Below are positions 23,149 to 36,051 of a DNA stretch of 64,000 bases, in pieces (the stretch's first letter is position 1; every line of letters begins with the position of its first letter). Made by a program: the position numbers and the translations under genes. This stretch comes from Euryodendron excelsum (lineage: Eukaryota; Streptophyta; Magnoliopsida; Ericales; Pentaphylacaceae). The DNA is taken from positions 56,709,501-56,773,500 of the forward strand of contig CM065378.1 of assembly GCA_033060915.1 (NCBI GenBank). The letters are read 5' to 3'. The notes under the pieces were generated by a model. The model made no database searches and had not been told where the DNA came from. It was given only the letters and a program-made list of their open reading frames with translations.

Positions 23149-24449
23149 CCAGACCTCCCCCCTTGAGTATTGAAAGCAGAAAATAATGGCAAAGCCCTGT
23201 TGAAACACTCCCAGAACCTCAAAAAATCCTAAAAACTCCACCTCTTTCAACCTTCCAAGCATCAAAGCTATATTCCACCCACCTTAAGCCTATACACCTC
23301 ATCCCTAAAGCCTTAAAAGAAAGACTCAAGCCATTTCCAGCCCATTTCAAAGCCATTGAAAACCCTTCAAATCTCAAGCAAAGCTCTCCATTGAAGCTTG
23401 AAGAAGTTGTGAAGATAAGGTAATATTTCTATTTACATTCTACTACCATCCACTCATCTCTTCTCCCTCCTATCCTACTTAGACTATTCTCTATTTTCAA
23501 CCCCATCTTCTACCCCCCCCCCCCCCCCTCCCTTCATGTATGCTTGTAACAAGAGAGCTCCTAGGTCATGCCTAGAAGAAAGCTTGGAGCACCTTGTAAT
23601 GTAATGTGGTATTTTAGCCTTCTATGATTTCATGACCCCCTTGCACATGGTTGCTATGATCATGTATTGCATGCTTAGCTCCATTTTTCATGGTCAAAGC
23701 CATTTTTTGAACCCTTTAGCATCTCTAATCTTTACACATTTTCTAAAATCCATATTCAAGTGTTTTTCTATAAATGGCCCTAAGAGTTGGTTTCTTGAAG
23801 CCAAGTTTGAAGTTTTAGATTTCTATGTCCTAGGGAGCCTTCCTTAAGCCACTAGACTTCATTTTACATCATTGTAATTTACCATCTTCAAGTTGCATTA
23901 AACTGGTTTTCAAATCTCATATTTCACTTTGATTTTCAAAGTTTTTCAATCTTGAGTTTTATGATTGAAATGGTCCTTATGGAACCCTCTTTTGAGTGGT
24001 CTCTTTATTTATTGACCATAGGAACCCTAGCTCACCCTAGTGATTTTCTACACCCCAAAATTGGTTTTCAAAACAACCCTCTCCAAGAGAGTTTTAAAAA
24101 ATTTATTCTCTTTATTTTACATAAAAAAAATGCTTGCTAAAACCACTATTACATATTGATTTTTAAAACTTCTGCTCACTTTAAGTTAGTGGTTACAATG
24201 GTTCCAATAAAACCCTCCTTGAAGTCATATCCAAATATCAACCATATAAACCATACACTTTATTAAAGCCCACTTTCATGCAATGATCTTTTTAAAAATT
24301 CATGTAACTCTTTTAGAGTTGTTTTTCAAGTCCTTTACAAAACATCATGGTTTCCAAAACCCTTTTTTAAAGTTTGTGCATAGATTATTTTTTGAAAACC
24401 ACTATACTGAAACCCTAGTCCAAAATCGTTTTGCAAAACCACCTTCCAA

Positions 24450-24690
24450 AACCCTAAGTTAATCTAACTCAAGTTAGTTAACCCTAGTTATTCAAACCCT
24501 AGGTTAACCTAACCCCAGTTAGTTAACCCTAGTTATTCAAATCCTAGGTTAACCTAACCTTAGTTAGTTAACCCTAGTTGTCCAAACCCTAGGTTAACCT
24601 AACCTTAGTTAATTTACCCTAGTTGTCCAAATCCTAGATTAACCTTACCTTAGTTAGTTAACCCTAGTGGCCCAAACCCTAGTTACCTTA
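24450..24690 (+). repeat. ~45-bp AACCCTAG/TTAACC minisatellite in the 5' LTR
   Basis: About five units of a ~45-bp repeat with the core CCCTAGGTTAACCTAACC and TTAGTTAGTTAACCCTAG. The corresponding place in the 3' LTR (39350-39510) has fewer units, so the number changed after insertion. The resemblance to telomere repeat is superficial, as the unit is not a 7-mer. Confidence 0.8.
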
Positions 24691-26480
24691 ATCGAGGTTA
24701 GTCGAACTTCAAGGATCTCCACTTTAAGGCTCCAAATCAAAGGCCCTTTTTAAGCTCACATTCAATTACAAAAATCATATTGCATGGCATGCATTAAAAA
24801 AGATCCTACTCTCTTGAGTTTTCAATAGTCTTTTCTAATTTTTTCACACCTTATTCCAAAATATTTTCAAGAATTATCTTAAATTTGTTTTGACAAACAT
24901 GGCTAGACACTTACCATTTCCACAAACTATTTTCAAAAGTAATTTCAAAACTCATAACTCTAAGGCAATCGTAACCCTCTAATGGTTAGGGTTTTCTTAG
25001 AGATAGTGGCACATCAAGCGTGATCTTCTAATGTCCATATAGGGTGTCGAACCCTAAACACATTTCAAAAACCTTTTTCAAACATCACATTCTTGAAGTA
25101 ATCATATTCCTTCCATGGTTAGGATTGTTCAAGTGTAAGTGAGATATTCAAGAAGGGTTCTATAACCTTAAAGTTTTAAAAATCAAAGGGAAGTCTCTAA
25201 CCTCTTTTTCCAAATATATTTTCAAAACTCATAGCCCTAAAGGAGTTTAGTTCTTCAATGACTAACCTCTTAAAGGTGATGAAATATTAAACATGCCTTT
25301 TATAAGGTATTCAAAAACTACTTTCAAAAGGTTTTCAAAGACAAGTTCACAAGAGCATCTCCTATCTAAACTCTACCTCTAAAGTTTTTAAAACAAGACT
25401 TCAAAATATTTCCAAAACTCGCTTGACATGTTTCAAAGCACTTTCAAAACTCCCTTGAGTTGCTTCTAAAAAATTTCAAAACTCTCATGAGTTAATTTTA
25501 AAAATATTTAAAATTATTTTCAAACCCGATTTCAAAAACACTTCAAATATCCCAAGTCCTGTTTCAAAGACCTTTTTTTAAATTCTCAAGTTCTCTTTTT
25601 TCAAAGACCTCAAAGTGTCTTCAAAACTATCCAAAGACCTCAAAGTGTCTTCTAAACTTCCTAAAGACCTCAATATGTCTTCAAAGTTTCCAAAGGCCCT
25701 AAAGTGCTTATTTTTCAAACCTTGACCCCAATGTGTCTTCCCATGGCCTCAATGCGTCTATTTCTTATTGGGCTCTGGCCCGAACTACAAGTGACCTAAT
25801 TCTTGCCAAATGAAATACGTAAGTAACCTTCAAATAGATATGGTCATAACTCTATTCAAGTCAAATTGCCTTTTCAAAAATGTTGTCAAGTCTCAATTAT
25901 TTTCAAAAACCTTTTTCAAATTCGATCCTTTCAAGTCTTTCAAAACTTGCATCATTATGTCATCTCATCCTAAAAGTGATGACCAAATCATTTTTCAAAA
26001 TTATAAGGTGAATATAAGTAACAGGCTATTCAAGTAAGTGAACCAAGAGTGATTAGATATGTAGGCACTAAAAGGGCGAGGTAGAGTGATGATCTTAGGA
26101 TGTCTTTTCTATACTTAACCAACCTCCGAACCTAGAATCACTGTTTTCACAAGACCAAAATGGAGTTATTTTCAAAAAGGGCTTAAATTCTTCCAAAGGT
26201 TGCTAAACAACCCGTTTTCTTAAAATCCTTCTCAAGAGGAAGTTTTCAAACATTTTTCAAAAACCTAAGTTTAGTTCTTGGATTACACATAGTTTTTAGG
26301 TAACCTAGCACATCTTTAATAATGTTAAATAGAGACTTCAAACTTTTTTAAAAAAATCCTTGTTTAAATCAATTTCAATTTCAAACCTAGTTGTACTCGT
26401 CCTTCTAGGAGGATGAGTTCTAACGAGATAATATCGCGTGTTTCTCACAATTCTCGAGTATAGAAAACCGGGGCATGACA

Positions 26481-28183
26481 ATTGGGACACTTAGAAAGCT
26501 TGGCCATTGTTATGTCTTTTCACCCTTCACTCACCCAGAATCTCCGGTTACTTTGTCCAGTTTTATCCACTTTTCTAAATTTTTCTAAGTTCCCAAAACA
26601 TTTTTTAAAATCCTATGTTTGTAAACACAAACATTATTTTTCAAACAAGTGTCATCACTTACATTCATTGCTCTTGCATTGACATCCATTTGCATGCTCT
26701 CGCATCGCTTTCCCTAATCATGCTCTTGCATCGCTCTCGCATTGCTTGCATTTATAATATCTTACGTTGATTTTTTTGAAAAATTACTAACTCCTTGTAT
26801 TTTCTTTTGTAGTTGGACTTTTTATTCACACTTTGTTTAATGTCATATTAACTGCCATGCGTATGATGAATGAACAGAATGGGATGTGTATTGTTGGGTC
26901 TTTTCCTCCATATTTAAAAAATCTACACACACTTAATGCGCTCACTTGCATTTGCATATGAGCATAATTTCCTAGTTACTACCCTTCTAGTTAGAAGGGG
27001 GAATAGTATATTGACTATGGGCGGATGTTGTATCAGTTTCTCAGCCTACGGTCTTTTGATAGTTTCCTTGCTCGAACCACTAACCAAAGATGGAGTTAAC
27101 CCTTTCGGGGGTAGACGCCGGAGGTTTGAAAGTTTGCGAACCGAGCTTTTTAGGAAGCAATAGTAAACCCCCACCTCATGTTCATGTAGCACCCCATACT
27201 AGTTGAACCTTTGTAGGATTTAAGACGCTCATCAATTTCAAAAACAGGGAGGAAAGGGCGACCATTCTACTTTTCCTTACTTTTTGTCCAGTTTAACGAT
27301 TTAAATTCCTACTATTACACTGCTTGTACATTTTTGTTTGCTATACAAATGTCATACTACTCATGCATCTCTCAATATCATAACTATTCATACATCCGTA
27401 TTCATCTCAAGACAAGAGTTGTCAAAGTAACTCAAATCATTACATCCCTATGCATCTGATTAAGCGCCAGAGAGTGGTCCAAAGCCATTCTTGTTCAAAT
27501 CAAGCCAACCAGAACTCCTAAGGGTACTAAGAGACCTTAAAGATTCATGACATGCATCAAGGTCATCTTATAAAGAGGGGCCCTAATCCCTCTTCACTTA
27601 CAGAGACAGGGCTGCCAAGAAAATAAAGGGTAATCCGAAATTAAGGTCTCTCACTGACTTCTATCACAGAAGGCAAATTCGAAGACTCAAGAGTAGTTTA
27701 AGATTTCAAATGTAAAAATAGAATAGATGGAAGTCCTAAGGAAAATGTCCCCTCTCACCATTTCAATATACTTTTAAAAATTTCATTTACAAAGGAAATT
27801 CACCTCAATAAAGTTATCATTTGTGTTGAATAAATAAATGTATAAATGAATGACTGCAGGCACAAGTACAGTATTACATAATAGGGGCAAGGCCCTATCT
27901 TCAAAGCTAGAGCCTAAACTTCATGATTAGTCCCCCTCAAAAGGTAAGGGCCTTCCTAAGTCATGCATTGCATAAAAGCTTCCTCAATTTAGGAACTAAC
28001 ATATGATCTTTTTCTTGTTTTCTCCTAATTTCTACTCTCCCCTCAACTTACAAAGGCTAGAAATATGTTTTAGTGAGGTTTGCTTGCATTTAGGTCATCA
28101 TTGCTCTCAAAAGGGGAAAAAGAGAAGCACAAGTACCTTTTATACCCCAAGAACCAATTATGACATGGTACTGAGCAACAGAA
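26481..28183 (+). other. 5' leader of the giant element with degenerate primer-binding site
   Basis: Directly after the LTR, ATTGGGACACTTAGAAAGC sits where the primer-binding site should be. It recalls the tRNA-Arg-type TTGGCGACTC site used by Tat/Ogre elements, but is too degenerate to be sure. The remaining 1.7 kb has no recognised coding sequence. The open frame at 26936-27163 matches nothing I know. Confidence 0.5.
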
Positions 28184-29970
28184 ATGGCGAGTGAGGCCAA
28201 TACTACTGACCAACTTAACAACCCAGTGACAAGGGAAAAAGTGAATGAGATAAAAACAAAGATAGACGAAATGTTCAAACATGTACAAATGATGACCTGC
28301 AAGGGACCCGTTGTGCATCCTTCAACTTCAACATCTCTCCCTAAAGAAATTGAGACTATCCCGCACAAGGTCACCTTGTGTACCAATAATATGGGTAAGA
28401 GCAAGGAAATCCCCGAAGTGGTGCATGTTGAGGAAGAGGAAGAAAATAACTCTGAAATTATCCTATTGGCTGCTATACCAAAAAAAGAAAGCCAAGATCC
28501 CCTCAATCTAAAGATACAACGTCTGGAGGAGTCCCTGCGCAGCTTACATGCCCATGATACCTTCAATAGGACGTCTTATGATGAGCTGTGCTTCTTCCCT
28601 GATCATCTAAGGTTACCCAAATTCAAGATGCCTAATTTTCAAAAGTATAATGGAAATGGAGATCATATGGCTCGTCTAAGATTATATGCGAGTGCATTAA
28701 GTGGTCATGGGAACGAACCCAAGTTTTTTACGCAGCTATTTCAGCATAGTTTGTCCAGGTCTACCTTGCAATGGTTTGCCCGCCTGGACGTGAGAAAGAT
28801 AACAACCTGGAATGACTTGGTTATGGCCTTCTGATTATAGTACCAGCACACCAGTGACCTTACCTTAGATAGATGTGCCCTGATGATGATGACCCGAGGG
28901 GAAAAGGAGAGTTTCAAAAGATACGCTCTAAGGTGGAGAGAAACAGCGGCTCAGGTCAACCCGCCGCAGGTGGAGAAAGAATATATGTAGTTATTTGTGA
29001 ATACCTTCCAAGGCCTGTATTACGAACGCTTATGCCTAAGCATTGGAAGAAGTTTCACTGAATTAATAATGCATTAGGAGATGATCGAAAACGGGTTAAA
29101 AACTGGCAGGATTATAGACCCTTACTCCAAGGTGGGTGAAGGTTTTTCAACTGTGGTAACAAATGTAACAACCACTTAAGGTACCGGTAAGAAAGAGGGA
29201 GAAGTATCCTCTATCTTACCAACTCAGCAGCAGTAATACTACCCATAATATCAAGCTCGACCGCAACCACCTACTCTCATTGTCAACATCTCTGTAACCA
29301 ATATCCAAACACCTACTCCCAGACCTGTCTCAACCTAACCATATTTCAACCCCAATAGAAATAACTGGCGGAATCGAGAATTCACTAGCTTGGCACGCAC
29401 TCAAACAACAGCCTACCATGAGCACCTTAAAGCTAAACACCTGAATCCCGTGCCCCCGCGGCCTCTGCCGAGCCCATTACCTTCGACTTTCAATCTAGTC
29501 CTCACCTGCGAATACCACTCTTGAGGGCAGGGGCATGAGACCGAGTCTTGTTTCTCTCTAAAGCATAAGATCCAAGATCTCATCGACAACAAGGTCATCA
29601 ACACTCAGGAAAGGAAGTTGGTCCCTATGCCCAACGTTACAACCAATCCCCTACCAAACCATGCCGTCAACATAATTACAAAAGGGGTTGCGGATCAAAA
29701 TGGAATCATAGCTATAGAGTACTTCGAATGAGAATCAAAAATTAGGAAAGAAAGTGATTGGGAAGAAGAGCCACCGTAGTGCCCTATTTATCTTTACAAC
29801 TCAAATGAGGAGCAAGATCACCTTGATTGGCTAATTGAAGAGCCCATGGAGGACACTCCCACAGGTACTATGGTTACTGATGGTTGGGGAGATGAATTCT
29901 TGCACCCTAAATATGCCGTGGCCAAGCACAACCTAGTAAAAGACCTCTTCAATTATGAGGACATGTGATA
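28184..29970 (+). pseudogene. Degenerate Tat/Ogre-type gag of the giant element
   Basis: Starts at ATG 28184 (MASEANTTDQ) and is open to a stop at 28832. It includes LRLPKFKMPNFQKYNGNGD (about residue 145) and STLQWFARLD, typical of the Ty3/gypsy Retrotrans_gag domain. The same frame continues past the stop with KESFKRYALRWRETAAQVNP and PYYER-like residues. After more stops comes a CCHC-like part near 29510-29560 with CEYHS and GHETESC, then ALKHK-like IQDLI and NPLPNH. The last recognisable part ends near 29970. The CxxH-type finger followed by a NPLP-H motif is characteristic of Tat-lineage gag. Multiple nonsense changes make it non-functional. Confidence 0.75.
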
Positions 29971-31546
29971 GGGTCTCGGAGAACCAAAAGTACCTATAAT
30001 GCCATTTGAATTCAAGGACGATGATCTGGCTAGTCTATTCACTAAAATTGATCAAGAAGAAGCTAAAAAGGAGAAAGCCAAAAAAAAAGCACTTGCAAGT
30101 CCTAGGAGGAAGCCTAGGAGCGAAACACAAGGAAGCAATAGAGTATAAACAAGGAAAGACCAACTGATAGGAAGAGACCTATCAAGGTTCCCAAGACCTG
30201 ATAAATAACCTGAATGTCCAAGCTAGAAGAGAAAAAGGAAAAGGAGACATCTATAATTACACTGTGATCGCCCACCTCTACCACTCCACAGTCAATGCTT
30301 CAATTCATCCAGCATAGCCTAACGAAGAAATTGGAGAATGGAGCATGGAAGAGGCAATTGTGGTCCCAAAACCCACCTAAAGGGATAGCCACCAAAGGGA
30401 TGTTCTTTTTTCAAACTCTACATATACTTTTTGTTAATTTTGCTTTATAAATCAAAAGCCTAGCATGTACATAAGATCCTTGAAATGAAAAAGAGTTTGA
30501 AGTTTATGATTATCACCATCTTCTATGAATGTCTTTTCTTTAAAAGTTTTTCTTTTTGTTAAGCCTTGACTTGAAGGGGGGATAGTACGCGCATTCTCAC
30601 CAGTAGGGACAACTTCTGACCCAAAGAGAGAAAACACTGAAGAAAGAAAGGAGAGAGTGGATCATAGAAAAGGGCAACACCCGAAGGATGCCATGACAAA
30701 GCAGCAGGCAGTTAAACCCTCAAAAGGAGGAGAAGCCATCATTTCAAATTCCTTAAATAGCAAAATAGTTGCTTTGATCAACCCACTTGAGTCGCAAGCG
30801 ATTTTCATTCAAACACCCGAACCGTGAACCACCCCCCACACTAGGGCAAGCACAGGTAAAGGAGCATTGACCTGTCTTAAAAGATGTCGCTAAAATTCTA
30901 TAATTAAACTTCATAGACTAAACAATCTTATTTGAAAGTAAGAGAGGCCATCTATTCTTCTATCATACAGTTAAAAATATTCCTTTGAAAAGCCCATTCT
31001 TACCAACCTCATTCGTTTGACAAACCTAACCTAATTATCACCACCCACAATAGGTCAAAGCAAAGCCAAGGAAAGATGAACAAGAAGAAGGAAACACGAA
31101 CCAGAAGTATTCCAAAATTAAAACACAAAGGAGAAAAAAGACCCTCACACATTTAAGGAAAGGGAAATTAATGCGGCGCCCCCCAAAAGAGCACCAATTT
31201 AAAAAAAAAATTAAAATGACGATGAGTAAACAAATGACCTTGGAGGCACCATAAGAAACTAGTGAGGGCGTCGCAAATAACAATGTTGGGGCAAAGAAAA
31301 GAGAAACGATGAGTCCAAGACATGGCAAAAGTCTATATAGGAGCAGAGTAAACACCTAAAAGAAAGATAAACAGAAAAAGAAGAGAAGGTGAGAAAAAGT
31401 CCAAAGGAGAAAATAAAAATAGAAAAGCTGACAAGAGTGATCACCAGTTAGTAACAAACCCGGGAAAAGTGAATACATTAAAGGTAGGATTAAAATGAAA
31501 ATCAATCATCATCCTATGAAAAATATAAAATCATCATGCTAATATA
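29971..31546. other. Element interior without recognisable pol
   Basis: After gag, where protease and reverse transcriptase should follow, the plus frames give only a Lys/Glu-rich stretch (30050-30150) and short uninformative pieces. I looked for the D-S/T-G, Y-x-D-D and integrase HHCC patterns in the plus frames and saw none. This absence defines the element as non-autonomous. Confidence 0.6.
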
Positions 31547-33490
31547 TCACACAATCATCATCCATAAAAGCCAACACACGACCCCAAAACATAAAAACCT
31601 ATAAATAAAACTGCCAGTCTGATAAAGGTAAAAATGTGTCAACTGAAGGAAAGAAGCGTCTGAGAGAGCAAGATCATTATCCAAATCAAAGTCTTCGGTG
31701 TCAGGTGCATACGAAGGAGGCTGGCTAGAAGAAGCTCGCGTCATAAGGGCCCTAACCAAAAAGAAGAAGAAACAGAAAGAAAGCCAGCATTAGAACACAA
31801 AAAATACACAAAGAAAAGAGAATACGAATCATAAGTAGCATACCCAGTGGGCCTCCATTAAAGATATCTGGGTAGTCAGAGCACCCACCTCAATAGGGTA
31901 CTGGTCTTGAGCCTAACAAGCTACTATGTACTCCTCTTGAGAAACAAACCCCTGGGCTTGACGCCACAACTCGACCACCTCATAACCTACCACCTGTCCT
32001 CCAACTACCAGATCCATTCGAGTAAATGCATTGGTGGATCTCGCACTGAAATGAACCTCATAATCCACACCAAGCGAAAGCAAGAAATGGTCGCCAGGCA
32101 CACCAACTGTATAAGGAATCTCGACCCCGGCTCAATAAAACCCAAACATATACTGAGGAGGATCCTCAGCAGCACAGAAGTCAGTGTGCAGTTGCCTCCA
32201 ATGATGCTCCCCCAAGTACATCTTCTGCGAAAGGTCGCCTCAAAAGGTAACCCGTAACCCAGACAAAAGGATAAGGTCTCTCATACCGGTATACTGGGGA
32301 GACCGAGAGTAAGGTGCCCACGTCAGGTCTTGGGGTCTCAACAACTCCAAGTTAGCCCGGAGGGCGACAAAGTATGTAAGCAAAGACTGCTGGACTACTT
32401 GTTGTTTAGCCCATCTTGTGGCCCATGAAAATACATCTGCTACTAACACCTCTGGCCAGCGCACTAGCAGATACTAATAACTCCCCCGTATCAAGAAAGG
32501 CAAAAACCCAGTTAAGCTGCCCCATGCCCCAGATGTCCTGAATTGCATCCCTTGTAAAAACCCCGTGAAAGTGAAAGCACCCTAGTCAATGTAATCTAAG
32601 GCATCTAAATCAGCTACCGGGCTCACCAAAGGCAGAGGAATTGTCGACTTTTCGTTGTTGCAGAAGCAACTATAGACGACGTATAGTACCAATTGGTGCC
32701 TCATGATAACCTGGTTTTCTAGGAAGGCTCAAAAGCAAAAGCCATCTCCGTTAGACATAATAGCGAAGTTAAGAAACTCGAACCAGTAATCCCTGGCAAG
32801 CCAAGGAGAAGGCGGGCCTCAGTAGGAGTCACGGGCCGTAAATAAATCGGGATACCCCCAAAAGATAGGCATTTGATCATCGCCTAGTCAACAAGGGTGG
32901 GCCCCAACTCAAAACCTACCAAATGCAAGGTCTTGGTCTCCCCAAACCATCTCTTAAGTAACCCAATCGATAGCTTGTGATCAAGTTTGTCCGTCTAAAG
33001 GGTCATAAAGGTGCCAAAGCCAACCTAGAGGAGAAAATCATGATAAGACTAAGCCGACGCCTGTATAGCTCTCAAGGTAGAGATAATGGCTCCTCTAAAA
33101 GAACCAAGAGCAGTCGATGGCATTCGACCATAATGTAAATAGAGGCTCAGATGGTAAGCTAAATCCCACAGAGGTGGAACATCTGGGATCACCAACTGAT
33201 CGTCTAAGAAGGAAGCATCCTTACACCTATCACAAAAAATGTCATCCCATACCTGGTCCTCGGGTCAACGGATACGGTAACCTCCTCCTCAACTCATTCG
33301 CCTGAAGCAGCAGAAGATTGGTCTCTCGCAGAACTCCCACTGGAAGTTTTCTGGCTCGACGACCACTAGAAGTGGCTACTGTTGCCACGAACAGAGCCAT
33401 TCTAGCTATCATTACCCTCCTCAAATCAACCCGTGGTGCCTTCCCACAATGCCTCCTCTCCGAACTATCATCGTCAACATTTGCCATCCT
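31547..33490 (-). pseudogene. Antisense ORF, possibly plant mobile domain-like
   Basis: On the minus strand a broken coding sequence opens with MANVDDDSSERRH (near 33485). It continues with ARDYWFEFLNFAIMSNGDG and LYVVYSCFCNNEKSTIPLP (about 32620-32800), then EVLVADVFSWATRW, LLTYFVALRANLELL (32240-32464), VVELWRQAQGFVSQEEYI (31913-32000) and an acidic DTEDFDLDNDLALSDASF (near 31680). The hydrophobic/aromatic rhythm resembles plant mobile domain proteins. Known plant Tat-group elements may carry extra ORFs, some antisense and placed between the coding region and the 3' LTR, as here. Many stops interrupt it, and the family assignment is tentative. Confidence 0.45.
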
Positions 33491-33539
33491 GAAAAGCAAA
33501 AACAGAAAAGAATACAGAAAGTCAATCAGTAACAGGATA

Positions 33540-33715
33540 TGCATGAACAAAAAAAGAAAAGAAAAGAAAAGAAAAAAAAAAAAGAAATTACACGAGAGAA
33601 GAAAAAAAGGAGGAAAAAAAAAAAAAGGAAAAAAAAGAGCAAAAAGAGGCAGATACAAAGAGAAAAAGAAAAAGAGAAATAGAGAAAGGAAAAAACAGAA
33701 AATAAAAAGAAGTTA
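33540..33715 (+). repeat. Purine-only low-complexity tract
   Basis: About 175 bp of A with interspersed G (AAAGAAAAGAAAAG style). It creates artificial long open frames on both strands (33242-33735). It lies just upstream, in antisense terms, of the PMD-like ORF start. It holds no coding information. Confidence 0.85.
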
Positions 33716-33739
33716 AGGTCCCGTCCTTTCTCCAATTTT

Positions 33740-34490
33740 ATTTCAAGTCAATTTTTAAGGTTTTCTGAGCTTTTTTCTCAAAAAGTACCATTTCAATATT
33801 TCAAGCTAGTTTCCCAGGCTTTTTTCTTCAAAAGCCCAGTTTCAAAACTTTTCCAAGGTCTTCCGAGCTTTTTCCTCAAAAAGTTCCATTTCAAGATTTC
33901 AAACCAGTTTCCCATTTTTTTTTTTCTTCAAAAGCCTTGTTTTAAAAGTTTTCTAAGGTTTTTTGAGCTTTTTTCCTCAAAAAGCTACATTTCAAAATTC
34001 TTAGCCGATTTCTCAGGTTTTTTTTTTCTTCAAAAGCCCTGTTTCAAAAGTTTTCTAAGGTTTTCTCGAGCTTTTTCCTCAAAAAGTTTCATTTCAAAAT
34101 TCTAAGTTAGTTTCCCAAGCTTTTTCCTTCAAAAATCTTGTTTCAAAAGTTTTTTAAGGTTTTATTGAGCTTTTTCCTCAAAAAGTTCCATTTCAAAATT
34201 CTAAATCGGTTTCCCTGGCTTTTTCCTTAAAAAGCCCTATTTCAAAAGTTTTCTAAGGTTTACTCTAGCTTTTTCTTCAAAAAGTTTCATTTCAAGATTT
34301 TAGACTGGTTTTTTCGGCTTTTTCCTTCCGAAGCCCTATTTCAAAACTTTTCTAAGATTTTCTTAGCTTTTTCCTCAAAAAGTTTCATTTCAAGAATTCA
34401 AACTGGTTTCCCAGGCTTTTTTCTTTAAAAGTCTGATTTCAAAGTTGATTTTCTAAAAATCTCGACTCCCCTGGGCTTTTTCCCTCAAAA
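33740..34490 (+). repeat. ~100-bp minisatellite near the 3' end of the giant element
   Basis: At least seven units, about 99-100 bp apart. Each carries GAGCTTTTTCCTCAAAAAGT followed by CATTTCAA, GTTTCCCAGGC, TTCAAAAGCC and AAAGTTTTCTAAGG. AGCTTTTT anchors lie near 33767, 33866, 33965, 34068, 34167, 34266 and 34364. Internal minisatellites before the 3' LTR are a feature of large Tat/Ogre-type elements. Confidence 0.85.
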
Positions 34491-36035
34491 GTCCCAATCG
34501 AGGATCTTAACAAGTTTCGGGTTCTAGTTATGTTCTCACAAGGTCATCCCTGCACGACTCTAACACTCACACCCCAAGTTCTTAAAGTCATACCCTAACT
34601 AAGCACCCGTTTTTTAAACAAAAAAGAGCAACCTAGGCGCTTTACGAAAAGGAAACAAAATAAAACAACTCCCTTTTTCCCCGAAGCACCCCTTTTTTAG
34701 AAAATTCCTATAAGTTTTAGGATCAAATCATTAAATTCTTGTAAGTCCGAGTTTTCTAAAAATTTCGGTAGGGTTCCGCCTTAAAAAGACCCTAACCAAA
34801 ATTCAACAGGTCACAAAATCACGTTCTCCAAGGCCATTCCAAGCACTCAACTACCCCAACCAACACAATCCCGTTCTCCATGACACACAAACCACAAGCA
34901 AATGCAATTCTTTAAACTAATTTTTCCATTTTTTAAAATTCTTCAATTGGTTTCAACCTTCTAAAATTCTTCAAAATTTTTTGAAACACTTAAGAGGGCC
35001 CCTACAATTTTTCAAAAATACCTCACAATTTTTCTACCATCAAATGCATTGACTTTCTAAATTTTCTCTAATTTCCCTTATTTTTTCAATTTTCAAAAAA
35101 TCCAAAAATTCAAATTTTTAAAAAAATTAAAAAACTTCCTATGGTTGTTCTACACATTTTTTCAACATATCCGATACAAAAATTAAACAGCCAAACACAA
35201 AACCCAAGCTTGTACAACCGATTTTCTAAACCCAGCAAGAAGCCCTTTTACATAAATATGCAAAATCACCAAAACACACTCGAATCATCGTCAAATTGCA
35301 AAAATAATCCATCCATTGCATTCAAAACATCCTAAAACATTGATCTATACTAACCATTCATGAAAAATGAGCACATATGCATTGAGATCATCCAAAATCA
35401 TGGAATTCTAACATTTGGTTTTCCGGCGAGAATGAACTTTCCGGTGAGAATCTGGCGACAGTGAGAACTTTCGACAAGTACCTGACATCCCATGGAGCTT
35501 TCCTAGCGGTCCCCAACCGGTTGCCCTCGAAATCCCTCGGCCAAGCTCTCAAAAATCGCTCCGAATAGTATGAACCTGTAATGAAGTTCGCGATTGTTTC
35601 TGAATTAAAAACCCAGCTTGGGCGCACCTGTTACATGTTCCTTATAGGAGTTGAGCCTAGCACATGTAGCATATGCGTCAAGGCCATTGTCGGTTAGGAG
35701 CGTATGTTACATGTGCCAAACGCTTCAGCTTCCTGCCAAAACTAGTTCCAAATGTCCTAAGGCCACAAAATCATTTTTAAGAGTTTTAAAAACCAAAAAC
35801 CAATTTTTAAACTCACATTTTTCAAAAACTCAAGCATTCTGGACCCAAAACTTTATACACCAGCATTTCCAATCCCGGCCCCTACAAGAACCAAAATTTA
35901 AGTTTTCAAAATAGACCTAAAGGTTGCCTAAAATTTTCAAACCCTTCAAATTCACATCCGTCGTCCCTCCAATCGCTTCGCGACCAACATGAAATTCTTA
36001 ATTTATCATTTTTCCACCTTCAATAAACAAAGACC
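34491..36035. other. 3' non-coding interior of the giant element
   Basis: Pyrimidine-rich plus strand with many TTCAAAA stretches and no recognisable coding sequence. Short frames at 35141-35914 match nothing known to me. Confidence 0.5.
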
Positions 36036-36051
36036 GAAAAAGAAGGGCAGC
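36036..36051 (+). promoter_or_regulatory. Polypurine tract of the giant element
   Basis: GAAAAAGAAGGGCAGC directly precedes the 3' LTR start TGTAAGTACC. A purine run next to the LTR is where plus-strand synthesis begins, and it confirms the element's plus orientation. Confidence 0.65.

Larger units (their letters stand above)
21162..26480 (+). repeat. 5' LTR of the giant element
   Basis: A 5319-bp LTR starting TGTAAGCACC. It contains a 60-65-bp subrepeat with CTCTCNGAGAC.AGGC.ATCTC phrasing (21340-21720), a promoter with TATAAATA (23141-23148), AACCCTAG-type minisatellite (24450-24690) and many CTTCAAAAC-type repeats (25400-25750). Near 25805 the phrase AATACGTAAGTAACCTTC matches the same place in the solo LTR at 52415-57361. 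The open frames within it are short and not coding. Confidence 0.85.

Noticed and set aside
24450..24690. AACCCTAG motifs resembling interstitial telomere repeat
   Set aside because: The unit is ~45 bp with TTAACC spacers, not tandem CCCTAAA, and it recurs in the other LTR. It is an LTR minisatellite.
28070..28566. 158-codon minus-strand frame with hydrophobic stretches
   Set aside because: It is antisense to the recognisable gag on the plus strand.
33242..33735. Overlapping long open frames on both strands with Lys-rich and Phe/Leu-rich products
   Set aside because: They come from a nearly pure A/G tract; only the start of the PMD-like antisense ORF at one edge has any coding look.
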